This document shows positions 1-6,857 of a stretch of DNA of 8,188 nucleotides, in pieces. The notes beneath the pieces were generated by a model, which was given only the letters and a program-made list of their open reading frames with translations, was not told the DNA's origin and made no database searches. The position numbers and the translations under genes were made by a program. The stretch comes from Spirochaetales bacterium (GTDB lineage: Bacteria; Spirochaetota; Spirochaetia; DSM-16054; Sediminispirochaetaceae): NCBI GenBank assembly GCA_021767325.1, contig JAASTM010000081.1:1-8188 (forward strand), written 5' to 3'. Within the stretch, counting starts at the first letter, position 1; the number at the start of each line of letters is the position of its first letter.

Positions 1-517
1 AATCTACTCCCACGAAAATTTCCAGCATTAAAATAAGTACATAGTAGAGGGAAAAATAGCCTCGCATATGTTCGACGAACTCAGCTTCGCGTACATTTTT
101 TGTTGATACGTTGTAAACCTGCTGCATCAAAAAGATAAATGTAATCAGCGCTATTACGGTGTGCAGCACATCCCAGGCGGGTGCCTCCTGCGATAGGAGC
201 GACAATACCGTGAGAACAGCCATCAGAGGACTAACTGCTATAACAAAGATTCGCCCCTCACTGCGGCTACGATATCCGCAGACCCAGCACATGTAGATCG
301 CCATGACAATATACTCGGCCGTCAGTACAATGGTCTGTGCCTGTACAAAAAAAAGAGCAATGTCGCGCAGCAAAAAAATCAGAGGTATTGATACAAAGGC
401 CGGAAAACAGGGTGGGCGGACCGGAAGACGGACTGCATATATAAATAAGACAACGGCCAGAATTGCTCTAAACCAGTTCGGTGAGATTAAAAATTGGCCT
501 AATAGTTCGGTATTCAT
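1..517 (-). CDS. Multi-pass membrane protein of unknown function, N-terminal part (runs off left edge)
   Basis: Reading the minus strand from an ATG at 517 gives 172 codons with no stop up to the window edge, so the 3' part is missing. The product starts MNTELLGQFLISPNWFRAIL and is strongly hydrophobic. I count six likely membrane segments at about residues 15-33, 38-58, 62-82, 88-108, 116-136 and 152-172, joined by short loops with Arg/Lys clusters (RLPVR near 30-34, GYRSRSEGR near 81-89). No catalytic motif lies in the visible part. A protein opening with six or seven helices is often the membrane half of a sensor (histidine kinase, GGDEF or phosphatase), but that is inference; a plain integral membrane protein is equally possible. 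The next upstream in-frame stop is 15 codons before the ATG. A TTG lies within that stretch but has no better ribosome site. A sigma-70-type promoter sits just upstream, so it is probably transcribed separately from the chemoreceptor gene. The unbroken frame, hydrophobic periodicity and placed promoter make it a real gene. Confidence 0.8.
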   Translation of the reverse strand, partial: MNTELLGQFLISPNWFRAILAVVLFIYAVRLPVRPPCFPAFVSIPLIFLLRDIALFFVQAQTIVLTAEYIVMAIYMCWVCGYRSRSEGRIFVIAVSPLMAVLTVLSLLSQEAPAWDVLHTVIALITFIFLMQQVYNVSTKNVREAEFVEHMRGYFSLYYVLILMLEIFVGVD

Positions 518-534
518 ATGTTGTGTACTAGCAA

Positions 535-563
535 AGTGTAGCAATCCGTATGACCACGGTCAA
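535..563 (-). promoter_or_regulatory. Sigma-70-type promoter for the left-edge membrane protein gene
   Basis: On the minus strand TTGACC (563-558, five of six matches to TTGACA) is followed after exactly 17 bases by TACACT (540-535, four of six matches to TATAAT). The ATG of the downstream gene begins at 517, only 17 bases past the -10 box, which predicts a 5' leader of about 10-12 bases. No purine-rich Shine-Dalgarno sequence is visible in that leader. The match quality, ideal spacing and position support a promoter; the transcription start is inferred, not seen. Confidence 0.55.
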
Positions 564-585
564 GAAAGATGCTGATAATTATTCC

Positions 586-620
586 AATTCTTCAGAATAA
601 AACCTTATTTGACAAGAATT
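586..620 (-). repeat. AT-rich inverted repeat at the 3' end of the chemoreceptor gene
   Basis: Arms of 7 bp (586-592 and 614-620, AATTCTT/AAGAATT) enclose a second 5-bp inverted repeat (596-600 and 605-609) around a 4-base loop. The right arm overlaps the chemoreceptor stop codon. The composite stem could mark or protect the 3' end of the chemoreceptor mRNA, or act as a weak terminator. It is AT-rich and has no clean T-run after it on the minus strand, so a standard intrinsic terminator is doubtful. Confidence 0.3.
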
Positions 621-2688
621 AGGTCCATCGCTCCAATATTCGCTCGTACTCTTTAGAATCCTTCAGCTGCCGAAATGCATCCCGGTACATTCTCACCATC
701 TCCTCCGATGTAGAGCGACTCACCGTCATGTACAAGTCCGTTGACATCTCTTTCAGGGCGAAGATACTCTCCAGATCGTTCGGATCTCGCTGCATGACCT
801 GCAGCTGGTGCCTCATCTGCAACTTGCCCATGGGTATGGCATCCACATTCTGACTATACAGTGCCTGAATCAGCTGGCTGGTATCATTATAAATGAACAG
901 GTTCTTATCGGCTTCGAAGCCCTTTCCGAGCAGATACTGAGTTTCTAAATTGCCCCGCTGAGTCCCAATGCGCAAATCCAGGCGATCTGCGATATTACCG
1001 ATGGCTCCGATCTCACGCTGTTCGAGACTGAACAGGTGCACCTGTTCCTGAAATGCAGGACCGATCCAGTGAAACATAGGTTCCCGCTCCTCTGAGCGGA
1101 ATACCGTCAGCAACAGCACCTCCGGATGGTTCGAGGCAGTTTCCTGGGCTTCCTCCCAGCGCATAAACTCGATTTCGGCGGTCTTATTCATCTGCAGGTG
1201 CATCGCCCGCACGATATCTACCGCCAAACCCATCGGCTCGCCGTTCTGCAGGTAGTTGTACGGCGGCAGATTTTCTGCAACCACATTTCCACGCACTGGA
1301 AAACGTGCGACATAGTGATTCAGGGTTCCCACTGTCCGCTCATTCACCTGTCCGAGTTTTTCCAGCATGTGTATCGAACGGCCGATACGCTCTACGGTTA
1401 CCCCGACTGCCTGAGCGCTTTCGGTATTCATGCGGGAGAGGTCTTTCAAAGAACCTATAGAGTGCTCCACCACCTCCAGCCTGCTCTTCATTCCGGTTGA
1501 AGCCTCCTTCAGCTGGTCACTGGAGCTTACCAGGTTCCCCAGGGCCGAGGATATCTGATCACTACCGGCTGACATCTCCTCTGTTCCGTTGCGCATTTCC
1601 CGCATACCGTCAGCCACTTCGTGAATCTCCTCGATCATTTTCCGGTTGGACTCCTCCAATCCCCCGCTGATATCAGCCATGGATTGGACATTTTCCACCA
1701 CCTGTTTGAGGTTCTCATTCATTTTCCGGGCATTATCCCGCGCATTTTCGGCTAAACTGCGGATCTCCTGTGCAACTACGGCAAAGCCATGACCATAGTT
1801 GCCGGCGTGAGCGGCCTCAATCGCGGCATTCATGGCCAGCAGATCGGTGTTTTCAGCGATTTCATTGATAACCTCGACCATCTCCATTACCACCGAAGTA
1901 GAATCGGACACTTTGCGTATCACCTCGCTGGTTTTACGCATTTCACCTTCACTGGTTTTAGCAGACTCGGCCAGGCTCTGGGCTTGCTGCTCTTTCGATT
2001 CGGCGATTGCAGCAATATTTTTGATAGAAGCAATCAGCTCTTCGACCGAGGCCGAAGATTCACTGACCGCGGAGGACTGCTCACTTATCTGCTCGTTCAC
2101 ATTATCGATATACTGGTTCATCTCCCGGACAGCTGTCTCCGACTCGACAACCTCTCTATCCAGTTCTTGGACTTTCGTCTCAACGTTGCCCATGGTGCTT
2201 TTAATTGCTTCTGTTTGCTCCCCGATTGTCTTGGCCTGTTTCAGGAGGTCCTCCCCCATCTCCTGGCTCTGGATGCCGGTGTTTTTGATTTGTAAAATGA
2301 ATCGACGCAGCTCGGTAAACAGACGCAGCAGGGCAGTGCTCATTCTGGCCACATCATCACCGGATGAGAAGGGTAGCTTTTCCGGTATTGAGGTTTTTCC
2401 CGCACTTACCGCTTCAATGAAAGCACTCTCTTTTCTCAGTGAGCGGCGGGCTCCAACCACGAGGAACCCAGCCGAAGCGATCAATAAGACCAACGCCAGA
2501 CCGATGCCGACCCCGCCTACCGTTCTGATCTGCGCAAGACCGGATATAAAAGCATCCGGCAGCCCGCCCGACTGTCCTGCGGCCAGTAGAGAGCCGGTAA
2601 TATTCAACAAGAGACCCGCTGATACGAGCAAAACAATGAAGGTAGAACTCACTAAAATGAGTATAGATAACAAGGTTGATTTTTTCAT
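619..2688 (-). CDS. Methyl-accepting chemotaxis protein with C-terminal SBP_bac_3-like domain
   Basis: A 689-residue chemoreceptor that should signal through CheW/CheA to the flagellar motor. Domains in order: a first membrane helix at about 7-29, an external loop of only about 27 residues, a second helix at about 57-79 followed by the basic stretch ARRSLRK, a divergent HAMP-like region at about 80-132, and a long coiled coil. The signalling hairpin tip spans about 276-313 (EIAENTDLLAMNAAIEAAHA, then GFAVVAQEIRSLA). A consensus-like methylation site, SASVEELIAS, lies at 212-221. After the descending helix ends near 455, residues about 465-685 resemble the type 2 periplasmic binding fold of SBP_bac_3 proteins: ENLPPYNYLQNGEPMGLAVD, then REPMFHWIGP at 535-544, then LDLRIGTQRGN at 570-580. 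With two membrane helices this added domain would be cytoplasmic. The ATG at 2688 is preceded by a weak purine-rich site (GGAAAAAGA) and its own promoter. There is no C-terminal CheR-binding pentapeptide. The MCP assignment is near certain; the C-terminal fold is assigned from motif resemblance. Confidence 0.95.
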   Translation of the reverse strand: MKKSTLLSILILVSSTFIVLLVSAGLLLNITGSLLAAGQSGGLPDAFISGLAQIRTVGGVGIGLALVLLIASAGFLVVGARRSLRKESAFIEAVSAGKTSIPEKLPFSSGDDVARMSTALLRLFTELRRFILQIKNTGIQSQEMGEDLLKQAKTIGEQTEAIKSTMGNVETKVQELDREVVESETAVREMNQYIDNVNEQISEQSSAVSESSASVEELIASIKNIAAIAESKEQQAQSLAESAKTSEGEMRKTSEVIRKVSDSTSVVMEMVEVINEIAENTDLLAMNAAIEAAHAGNYGHGFAVVAQEIRSLAENARDNARKMNENLKQVVENVQSMADISGGLEESNRKMIEEIHEVADGMREMRNGTEEMSAGSDQISSALGNLVSSSDQLKEASTGMKSRLEVVEHSIGSLKDLSRMNTESAQAVGVTVERIGRSIHMLEKLGQVNERTVGTLNHYVARFPVRGNVVAENLPPYNYLQNGEPMGLAVDIVRAMHLQMNKTAEIEFMRWEEAQETASNHPEVLLLTVFRSEEREPMFHWIGPAFQEQVHLFSLEQREIGAIGNIADRLDLRIGTQRGNLETQYLLGKGFEADKNLFIYNDTSQLIQALYSQNVDAIPMGKLQMRHQLQVMQRDPNDLESIFALKEMSTDLYMTVSRSTSEEMVRMYRDAFRQLKDSKEYERILERWT

Positions 2689-2720
2689 AAGTCTTTTTCC
2701 ACTTCTATCAAAGTTAAGAA

Positions 2721-2749
2721 ATTATAGTACAGAAAAAAAGACTGGTGAA
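2721..2749 (-). promoter_or_regulatory. Sigma-70-type promoter for the chemoreceptor gene
   Basis: On the minus strand TTCACC (2749-2744, four of six to TTGACA) is followed after 17 bases by a perfect TATAAT (2726-2721). The spacer holds a run of seven T. The chemoreceptor ATG at 2688 lies 32 bases past the -10 box, leaving room for a leader of about 25 bases with a weak ribosome site. This suggests the receptor can be transcribed independently of the transporter operon upstream. No sigma-28 flagellar-type promoter was found here. Confidence 0.55.
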
Positions 2750-2758
2750 GGGATTCTC

Positions 2759-2783
2759 TGCTCTCTATTGAGTTTTTAGAGCA
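2759..2783 (-). repeat. Short inverted repeat between transporter operon and chemoreceptor gene
   Basis: Six-base arms TGCTCT (2759-2764) and AGAGCA (2778-2783) are separated by 13 bases. On the minus strand a run of seven T occurs at 2739-2733, about 20 bases past the stem, which is too far for a standard intrinsic terminator. It may be an incidental repeat, an operator just upstream of the -35 box, or a weak 3' structure of the operon mRNA. The sequence does not decide between these. Confidence 0.2.
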
Positions 2784-2820
2784 ATTATTTAGATAAATTA
2801 CCGGCTGACGGACAACGGGC

Positions 2821-2850
2821 TCAGCTTTCTTCAGCTTTCTTCAGCTTTCC
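2821..2850. repeat. Three tandem copies of a 10-bp unit
   Basis: TCAGCTTTCT occurs twice in a row and is followed by a third copy, TCAGCTTTCC, differing only in its last base. On the minus strand this reads as purine-rich AGAAAGCTGA units beginning seven bases after the stop codon of the DppF-like gene. The copies are exact enough to indicate recent slippage duplication or a spaced protein-binding array; each unit contains one AGCT palindrome. Confidence 0.85.
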
Positions 2851-2857
2851 TACTGTA

Positions 2858-3853
2858 CTACAGAATCTTTACCTTGTCAGGATCCAGCGCAAAGTGGCAG
2901 GCCACCCAGTGCCCCGGTTTGGCTTCGCGGTATTCAGGTACCTGGCGGCTGCACTTCTCCTCGGCCACCGGACAGCGGGTGTGAAACACACAACCCGAGG
3001 GCGGATTGACCGGGCTGGGCACTTCGCCCTCCAGCACGATGTGCCCGCGCTCCCGTTCACGCTTTGGGCTCGGAATAGGAATAGCGGAGATAAGGGATTG
3101 GGTATAAGGATGCAGCGGGTCGGCAAACAGTTCCCGGCTGCTAGCCAGTTCCATCATGCGCCCCAAATACATCACGGCTATTCGGTCGGAGATGTGCTGC
3201 ACCATACTCAAATCGTGGGCGATAAACAGGTAAGTGATACCCAGCTTTTTCTGCAGATCCTGCAAAAGGTTCACTACCTGGGCCTGAATGGAGACGTCCA
3301 AAGCCGAGATAGGTTCGTCACAGACCACGAATCGTGGATAGAGGGCCAGAGCCCGGGCTATGTTGATACGCTGTCGCTGTCCGCCGGAGAATTCGTGGGG
3401 AAAACGCTCGGCATGCATCGGCTTCAAACCCACCAGCTCGAGCAGCTCGAATATTCGCGCTTTGATCTCCTTGGGCGTCATTTCGGTGTGAATCATCATC
3501 GGTTCGGCGATGATATCTCCAACGCGGTGACGCGGATTGAGAGAGGAGTAGGAGTCCTGGAAGACAATTTGCATTTTGGTACGGAACTTGCGCAGGTCTT
3601 CCTTGCCGAGTTCCGAAATATTGGTGTCCTCGAATCGGATGGCACCATCGGTAGGTTCATAGAGACGCAGAATCGTACGTCCCAGGGTAGACTTTCCGCA
3701 GCCGCTCTCACCCACCAGCCCGAGGGTCTCGCCCTTTTCAATTGAAAAACTGATATCATCAACTGCTTTTACCACCGGCGCGCGACCTAAAGAGAGAAAA
3801 CTGCGCTTCAGTTGAAAATGTTTCGATACACCGTCTACTGTCACTAATTCCAC
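2858..3853 (-). CDS. Peptide ABC importer ATP-binding protein, DppF/OppF-like
   Basis: A 331-residue ATPase that should pair with the DppD-like subunit on the inner face of the membrane and drive uptake through the B/C permeases. Visible motifs: Walker [10 protein letters not shown] at 48-56, Q-loop glutamine at 99 ([12 protein letters not shown]), ABC signature FSGGQRQR at 155-162, Walker B VVCDEP at 176-181, and the switch histidine at 213 (IAHDLS). The C-terminal oligopeptide-type extension carries four cysteines (288, 294, 301, 319) in the pattern GCxFxxRCP...C...C, the arrangement associated with an Fe-S cluster in some family members. The length is usual for the family. The start is a GTG at 3853, chosen because GAGGAG lies seven bases upstream and the conserved N-terminus follows at once. 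It is the last gene of the operon, four bases after the DppD-like gene. Dpp, Opp and related subfamilies cannot be separated by eye, so no symbol is given. Confidence 0.97.
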   Translation of the reverse strand: MELVTVDGVSKHFQLKRSFLSLGRAPVVKAVDDISFSIEKGETLGLVGESGCGKSTLGRTILRLYEPTDGAIRFEDTNISELGKEDLRKFRTKMQIVFQDSYSSLNPRHRVGDIIAEPMMIHTEMTPKEIKARIFELLELVGLKPMHAERFPHEFSGGQRQRINIARALALYPRFVVCDEPISALDVSIQAQVVNLLQDLQKKLGITYLFIAHDLSMVQHISDRIAVMYLGRMMELASSRELFADPLHPYTQSLISAIPIPSPKRERERGHIVLEGEVPSPVNPPSGCVFHTRCPVAEEKCSRQVPEYREAKPGHWVACHFALDPDKVKIL

Positions 3854-3857
3854 TGCT

Positions 3858-4862
3858 TTACTCCTCGCTCCGCGGCTGCTGCTGCTTCATATCGTAAAAA
3901 CACTTCGTGTAGTGTCCTTCGTCCACCCGGTAATTCGGTGGAATTTCCTTCCAGCATCGATCAAACACGTACGGACAGCGCCAGGCGAACTGGCAGTGCT
4001 GCGGCGCCTCAAACAGGTCCGGCGGTGCCCCGGCAATACTGATCAGTCGCTTGTGCTCGGTTTCGCCTATCTCGGGAATGGCGCCCAGCAGCCCTTCGGT
4101 GTAGGGGTGCTGCGGATTTTCATACAGATCGTCTACCGGGGCTTTCTCGATGGGCATACCGGCGTACATTACCATCACCCGGTCGGCGATTCCCGCCACG
4201 ACTCCCAGGTCATGGGTAATCCAGATAACCGTCATTCCCATCTGCCGCTGCAGACGGCGGGTCAGCTCCACAATCTGGGTCTGGATGGTCACATCCAGGG
4301 CGGTCGTCGGCTCATCGGCCACCAGGATTTCCGGCTCGCAGGCAATCGCAATGGCGATCATCGCCCGCTGACGCATACCGCCGGAGAACTGGTGAGGATA
4401 CGAGTAATACCTTTTCTCGGCATAGGATATGCCCACGTTTTCGAGCAGCTCCACCGCCCGCTTATAGGCCTGTTTTTTGTTGTATCCCATATGGGTAATC
4501 AGCGATTCACTGATTTGCTCACCCACACTCAGAACCGGGTTAAGCGAACGCAGGGCATCCTGAAACACAATACTGATATGTTTTCCCCGGATTTTGTTCA
4601 GCCGCTCTTTGCTGATGTTCAATAAATCGATGTCCTTATTCTCCAGCTGCAGGTGTGCCTGCCCCGACACCTCCGCCGACTCGGCCGGCAGCAGACCTAA
4701 CAGAGACAGCATTGTTACGCTCTTTCCGCTGCCGCTCTCACCAACCACCGCCAGGGTCTCACCGGCCTGGAGATCAAAATCTACGCCATTTACCGCATAT
4801 ACTGTACCGTCAAAGGTATCGAAGCGGGTTTGCAAGTTTTGCACTGATAATAATGAGCTCAT
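3858..4862 (-). CDS. Peptide ABC importer ATP-binding protein, DppD/OppD-like
   Basis: A 334-residue ATPase, the expected partner of the DppF-like protein. Visible motifs: Walker A GESGSGKS at 41-48, Q-loop at 101 ([11 protein letters not shown]), signature FSGGMRQR at 159-166, Walker B ILVADEP at 179-185, D-loop TALDVTIQ and the switch histidine at 217 (ITHDLG). The FSGGMRQR form of the signature and the GAPPDL stretch near 278-283 are typical of the D subunit rather than the F subunit. Its C-terminal extension also has four cysteines (290, 296, 303, 321; RCPYVFDRC core), compatible with an Fe-S cluster site. The tail [10 protein letters not shown] is hydrophilic and variable. The ATG at 4862 has AGGA seven bases upstream and starts eight bases after the preceding permease gene ends. 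Family assignment is certain; substrate is not. Confidence 0.97.
   Translation of the reverse strand: MSSLLSVQNLQTRFDTFDGTVYAVNGVDFDLQAGETLAVVGESGSGKSVTMLSLLGLLPAESAEVSGQAHLQLENKDIDLLNISKERLNKIRGKHISIVFQDALRSLNPVLSVGEQISESLITHMGYNKKQAYKRAVELLENVGISYAEKRYYSYPHQFSGGMRQRAMIAIAIACEPEILVADEPTTALDVTIQTQIVELTRRLQRQMGMTVIWITHDLGVVAGIADRVMVMYAGMPIEKAPVDDLYENPQHPYTEGLLGAIPEIGETEHKRLISIAGAPPDLFEAPQHCQFAWRCPYVFDRCWKEIPPNYRVDEGHYTKCFYDMKQQQPRSEE
3861..3866 (-). promoter_or_regulatory. Ribosome binding site inside the end of the DppD-like gene, setting the GTG start of the DppF-like gene
   Basis: GAGGAG forms the last two codons (Glu-Glu) of the DppD-like protein and lies seven bases before the GTG at 3853. 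The ribosome that finishes the first ATPase thus clears the site used for the second, which suggests coupled translation of the two partner ATPases. Confidence 0.7.
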
Positions 4863-4870
4863 GTTCGTTC

Positions 4871-5806
4871 CTATTTCTTCTTCTGCCGCATCCGCGGGTC
4901 CATCGCATCTCGCAGCCAGTCACCGAACAGGTTCATCCCGAATCCGGTAAATACAATCGCCAGGCCCGGGTATACCGACATCCAAGGGTACACCGTCAGA
5001 TACTGCCGTCCCATCGAAAGCATATTTCCCCAGCTGGGAACGGAGGGAGGCACGGAGAGACCTAAGAATCCCAAGCCCGCTTCGTAAAATATCATCGCCG
5101 ACATTTCGAAGGTTGCCAGTGTAATTAAAGGGCCGATTAGGTTCGGCATTATATGCTTAAAAATAATTTTCGGCGTTTTCTGACCGATACTCTGCGCAGC
5201 TTCGATAAAGCCCTCCTCCCGCAGCCGTAATACCTCGCCGCGGGTTACACGCACAAAAATCGGAATATCGGTGAGACCAAAAATAAGAATTACATTCAGC
5301 AGGCTGTTCCCCAGTATCGCGGCCACAAACACGACAAATACAAGATAGGGCAGCGAGAGAATCATGTTGACCAGGGTCATGATAATGTTATCGGTACGTC
5401 CCCCCTTATAGCCGGAGATGAGACCGATCATCATTCCCAGGGTAAAGGCCATCATAACACCAAGAAAACCGACTGTTATCGAAACCCGGCTTCCGTAGAT
5501 AATCCGGCTGAACACATCCCGGCCGAGACTGTCGGTTCCCAGCAGATACTCGGTAGTGCCGTCCTCCGCCCAGGCCGGGGGCTGCTTCGAGGCTTCGATG
5601 TGCTGCTGCATCGGGTCGTGGGGTGTTACCCACGGCGAAAAGAGTGCTGCTAACACAACTGTAAGGAACATTATCAGGCCCAGCAGCCCAGCTTTGTCCC
5701 TCCACAGAAGCCGGCCCACATACACGAGTTTGGCACCAATACTGCGGTCCGCCTGCTCATCTACTATTAGTCCTGTTGTTCTGGTAGTATTTGTATTCTC
5801 TTCCAT
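4871..5806 (-). CDS. Peptide ABC importer permease, DppC/OppC-like
   Basis: A 311-residue inner-membrane permease forming one half of the translocation pore. A hydrophilic N-terminal tail of about 37 residues leads into a first helix at about 40-58. Then comes the family hallmark LLGTDSLGRDVFSRIIYGSR (88-107) and further helices near 110-131, 142-164, 170-186, 225-242 and 280-295. The cytoplasmic EAA loop that contacts the ATPases is at about 200-222 (FIEAAQSIGQ...KHIMPN), and LGFLGLSVPPSVPSWGNML (245-263) is also typical of the C subunit. The protein ends in a basic tail, RMRQKKK. The ATG at 5806 has only a weak GGAAAAA site and lies 12 bases after the DppB-like gene, so expression probably depends partly on translation of its neighbour. 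Length and motifs are normal for the family. Confidence 0.96.
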   Translation of the reverse strand: MEENTNTTRTTGLIVDEQADRSIGAKLVYVGRLLWRDKAGLLGLIMFLTVVLAALFSPWVTPHDPMQQHIEASKQPPAWAEDGTTEYLLGTDSLGRDVFSRIIYGSRVSITVGFLGVMMAFTLGMMIGLISGYKGGRTDNIIMTLVNMILSLPYLVFVVFVAAILGNSLLNVILIFGLTDIPIFVRVTRGEVLRLREEGFIEAAQSIGQKTPKIIFKHIMPNLIGPLITLATFEMSAMIFYEAGLGFLGLSVPPSVPSWGNMLSMGRQYLTVYPWMSVYPGLAIVFTGFGMNLFGDWLRDAMDPRMRQKKK

Positions 5807-5818
5807 AGTTTTTCCGGT

Positions 5819-6763
5819 CTATTTATAGCGTATTCTGGGATCAACCAGAACATAGATAAAATCGGTCAGCAGATGCAGGCCGATAACCACAAAACTGGTA
5901 AAAAAGGCGGTCGCCTGCACCAGAAAAAAGTCACGGGTTCCAACCGCTTCCGCCAGCAGGTTTCCCAAACCGGGCCAGGCAAAGATTGTCTCGACATAGA
6001 TAGAACCGCTCAACAGGTAGCTGAACTGCACTCCGATAATACTGATCAGGGGAATCGCCGCATTCTTCAGAATATACTTGAAATATATGCGCATTTTATA
6101 CAGCCCCTTACTGCGGGCAGTAGTTATATAATCCTCATTCATTACTTCCATCACGGCCGAGCGGGTAAAGCGGGTAAGCTGGCCGGTGGTAAACAGGCTG
6201 AGGGTAAAGGCCGGCAGTATAATCGACTTATCCGGCAGGTGCACACCAAACAGCTGAAAGGTCTCCCGTCCGTAGGTGGGAAACCAGCCCAGATTGAGAG
6301 CAAAGACCAGAATCATAATCAGCCCCAGCCAAAAGGTGGGGATAGTCTGTCCCAGTAACCCCAACCCTCTGGCAATAGAGTCTAAAATAGTGTTCGGATT
6401 CGAACCACCGAGAATACCCATCGTCACACCCATAAGGATAGCCATTAGCAGTGCGACGGTGGCCAGTTCGATAGTTGCCGGGATGCGATTCATTACCAGC
6501 TCTAAGGCGGGCACACGATAACGGAAGGAGTTTCCGAAATCACCCTGCACAGCGCCCCGGACGAAATCGGCGAATTGCACCACGATCGGACGGTTAAAAC
6601 CCAGCTCTTCACGCAGACTCTCGATCTCCTCCGGAGAGGCCTGCCGCGATACCATCAAGCTGACCGGGTCGCCGGTAATGTGCAATAGTATAAACACGAT
6701 AAACAGCACACCTACGAGTAGCGCGATCGAGTACATAACTCTCGACAAGAGATATCTCAGCAT
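5819..6763 (-). CDS. Peptide ABC importer permease, DppB/OppB-like
   Basis: A 314-residue inner-membrane permease, the partner of the DppC-like protein. The first helix is at about 9-29, followed by the typical external segment GDPVSLMVS...LREELGFNRPIVVQF (31-64) and DFGNSFRYRVPALELVMNRI (75-94), then helices near 98-119, 133-157, 180-195, 237-257 and 285-307. The EAA-type loop for ATPase contact is at about 211-234 (DYITTARSKG). The C-terminal LVDPRIRYK is a common ending of B subunits. The ATG at 6763 is preceded by the strongest ribosome site in the operon (AGAGGGGG, five bases upstream). The gene follows the binding-protein gene after a 94-base gap with a strong hairpin. The sequence is intact and shows no unusual feature; Dpp, Opp and related substrate classes cannot be told apart here. 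Confidence 0.96.
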   Translation of the reverse strand: MLRYLLSRVMYSIALLVGVLFIVFILLHITGDPVSLMVSRQASPEEIESLREELGFNRPIVVQFADFVRGAVQGDFGNSFRYRVPALELVMNRIPATIELATVALLMAILMGVTMGILGGSNPNTILDSIARGLGLLGQTIPTFWLGLIMILVFALNLGWFPTYGRETFQLFGVHLPDKSIILPAFTLSLFTTGQLTRFTRSAVMEVMNEDYITTARSKGLYKMRIYFKYILKNAAIPLISIIGVQFSYLLSGSIYVETIFAWPGLGNLLAEAVGTRDFFLVQATAFFTSFVVIGLHLLTDFIYVLVDPRIRYK

Positions 6764-6809
6764 TCATTCCCCCTCTACAAGCCTGACATTGTTACAACGT
6801 TATAAGAAC

Positions 6810-6833
6810 GGCGCTGCTGAAACCAGCAGCGCC
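6810..6833 (-). terminator. Strong intercistronic hairpin between binding-protein and permease genes
   Basis: A perfect 10-bp stem (6810-6819 with 6824-6833, GGCGCTGCTG/CAGCAGCGCC) encloses a 4-base loop. It begins 24 bases after the binding-protein stop codon and is followed on the minus strand by GTTCTTAT, only a partial T-tract. The known role of such structures in importer operons is to stabilise the upstream mRNA or terminate part of the transcripts, so that the binding protein exceeds the permeases. Full termination is unlikely because the permease genes have no evident promoter of their own here. Confidence 0.75.
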
Positions 6834-6857
6834 CTTCATTTCGATAGTACATAGAAC

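Noticed and set aside
303..575. Plus-strand open frame of 90 codons near the left edge
   Set aside because: The product is low-complexity and basic. The minus strand here carries an unbroken hydrophobic protein with its own promoter, which explains the region better.
1832..2779. Long plus-strand open frame (315 codons) opposite the chemoreceptor gene
   Set aside because: It is Ser/Ala/Leu-rich, matches no family I recognise, and lies antisense to a convincing MCP with intact motifs. It is an out-of-frame shadow of that gene's codon bias.
2733..2783. Possible intrinsic terminator after the importer operon (inverted repeat 2759-2783 and seven-T run on the minus strand)
   Set aside because: The stem is only 6 bp with a 13-base loop and the T-run begins about 20 bases later, so the two do not form a standard terminator. 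The T-run is also part of the promoter spacer.
2689..2857. Sigma-28 (flagellar-type) promoter for the chemoreceptor
   Set aside because: A TAAAAACT stretch resembles the -35 half, but nothing like GCCGATAA follows at the right distance; the sigma-70-type match is clearly better.
2894..3745. Plus-strand open frame (283 codons) opposite the DppF-like gene
   Set aside because: It is antisense to an ATPase with all its motifs, its product is His/Gly/Arg-rich without recognisable domains, and no promoter or ribosome site supports it.
6795..6809. Possible -10 box TATAAC upstream of the DppB-like gene
   Set aside because: No acceptable -35 hexamer occurs 16-18 bases upstream, where the sequence is instead the hairpin stem and loop.
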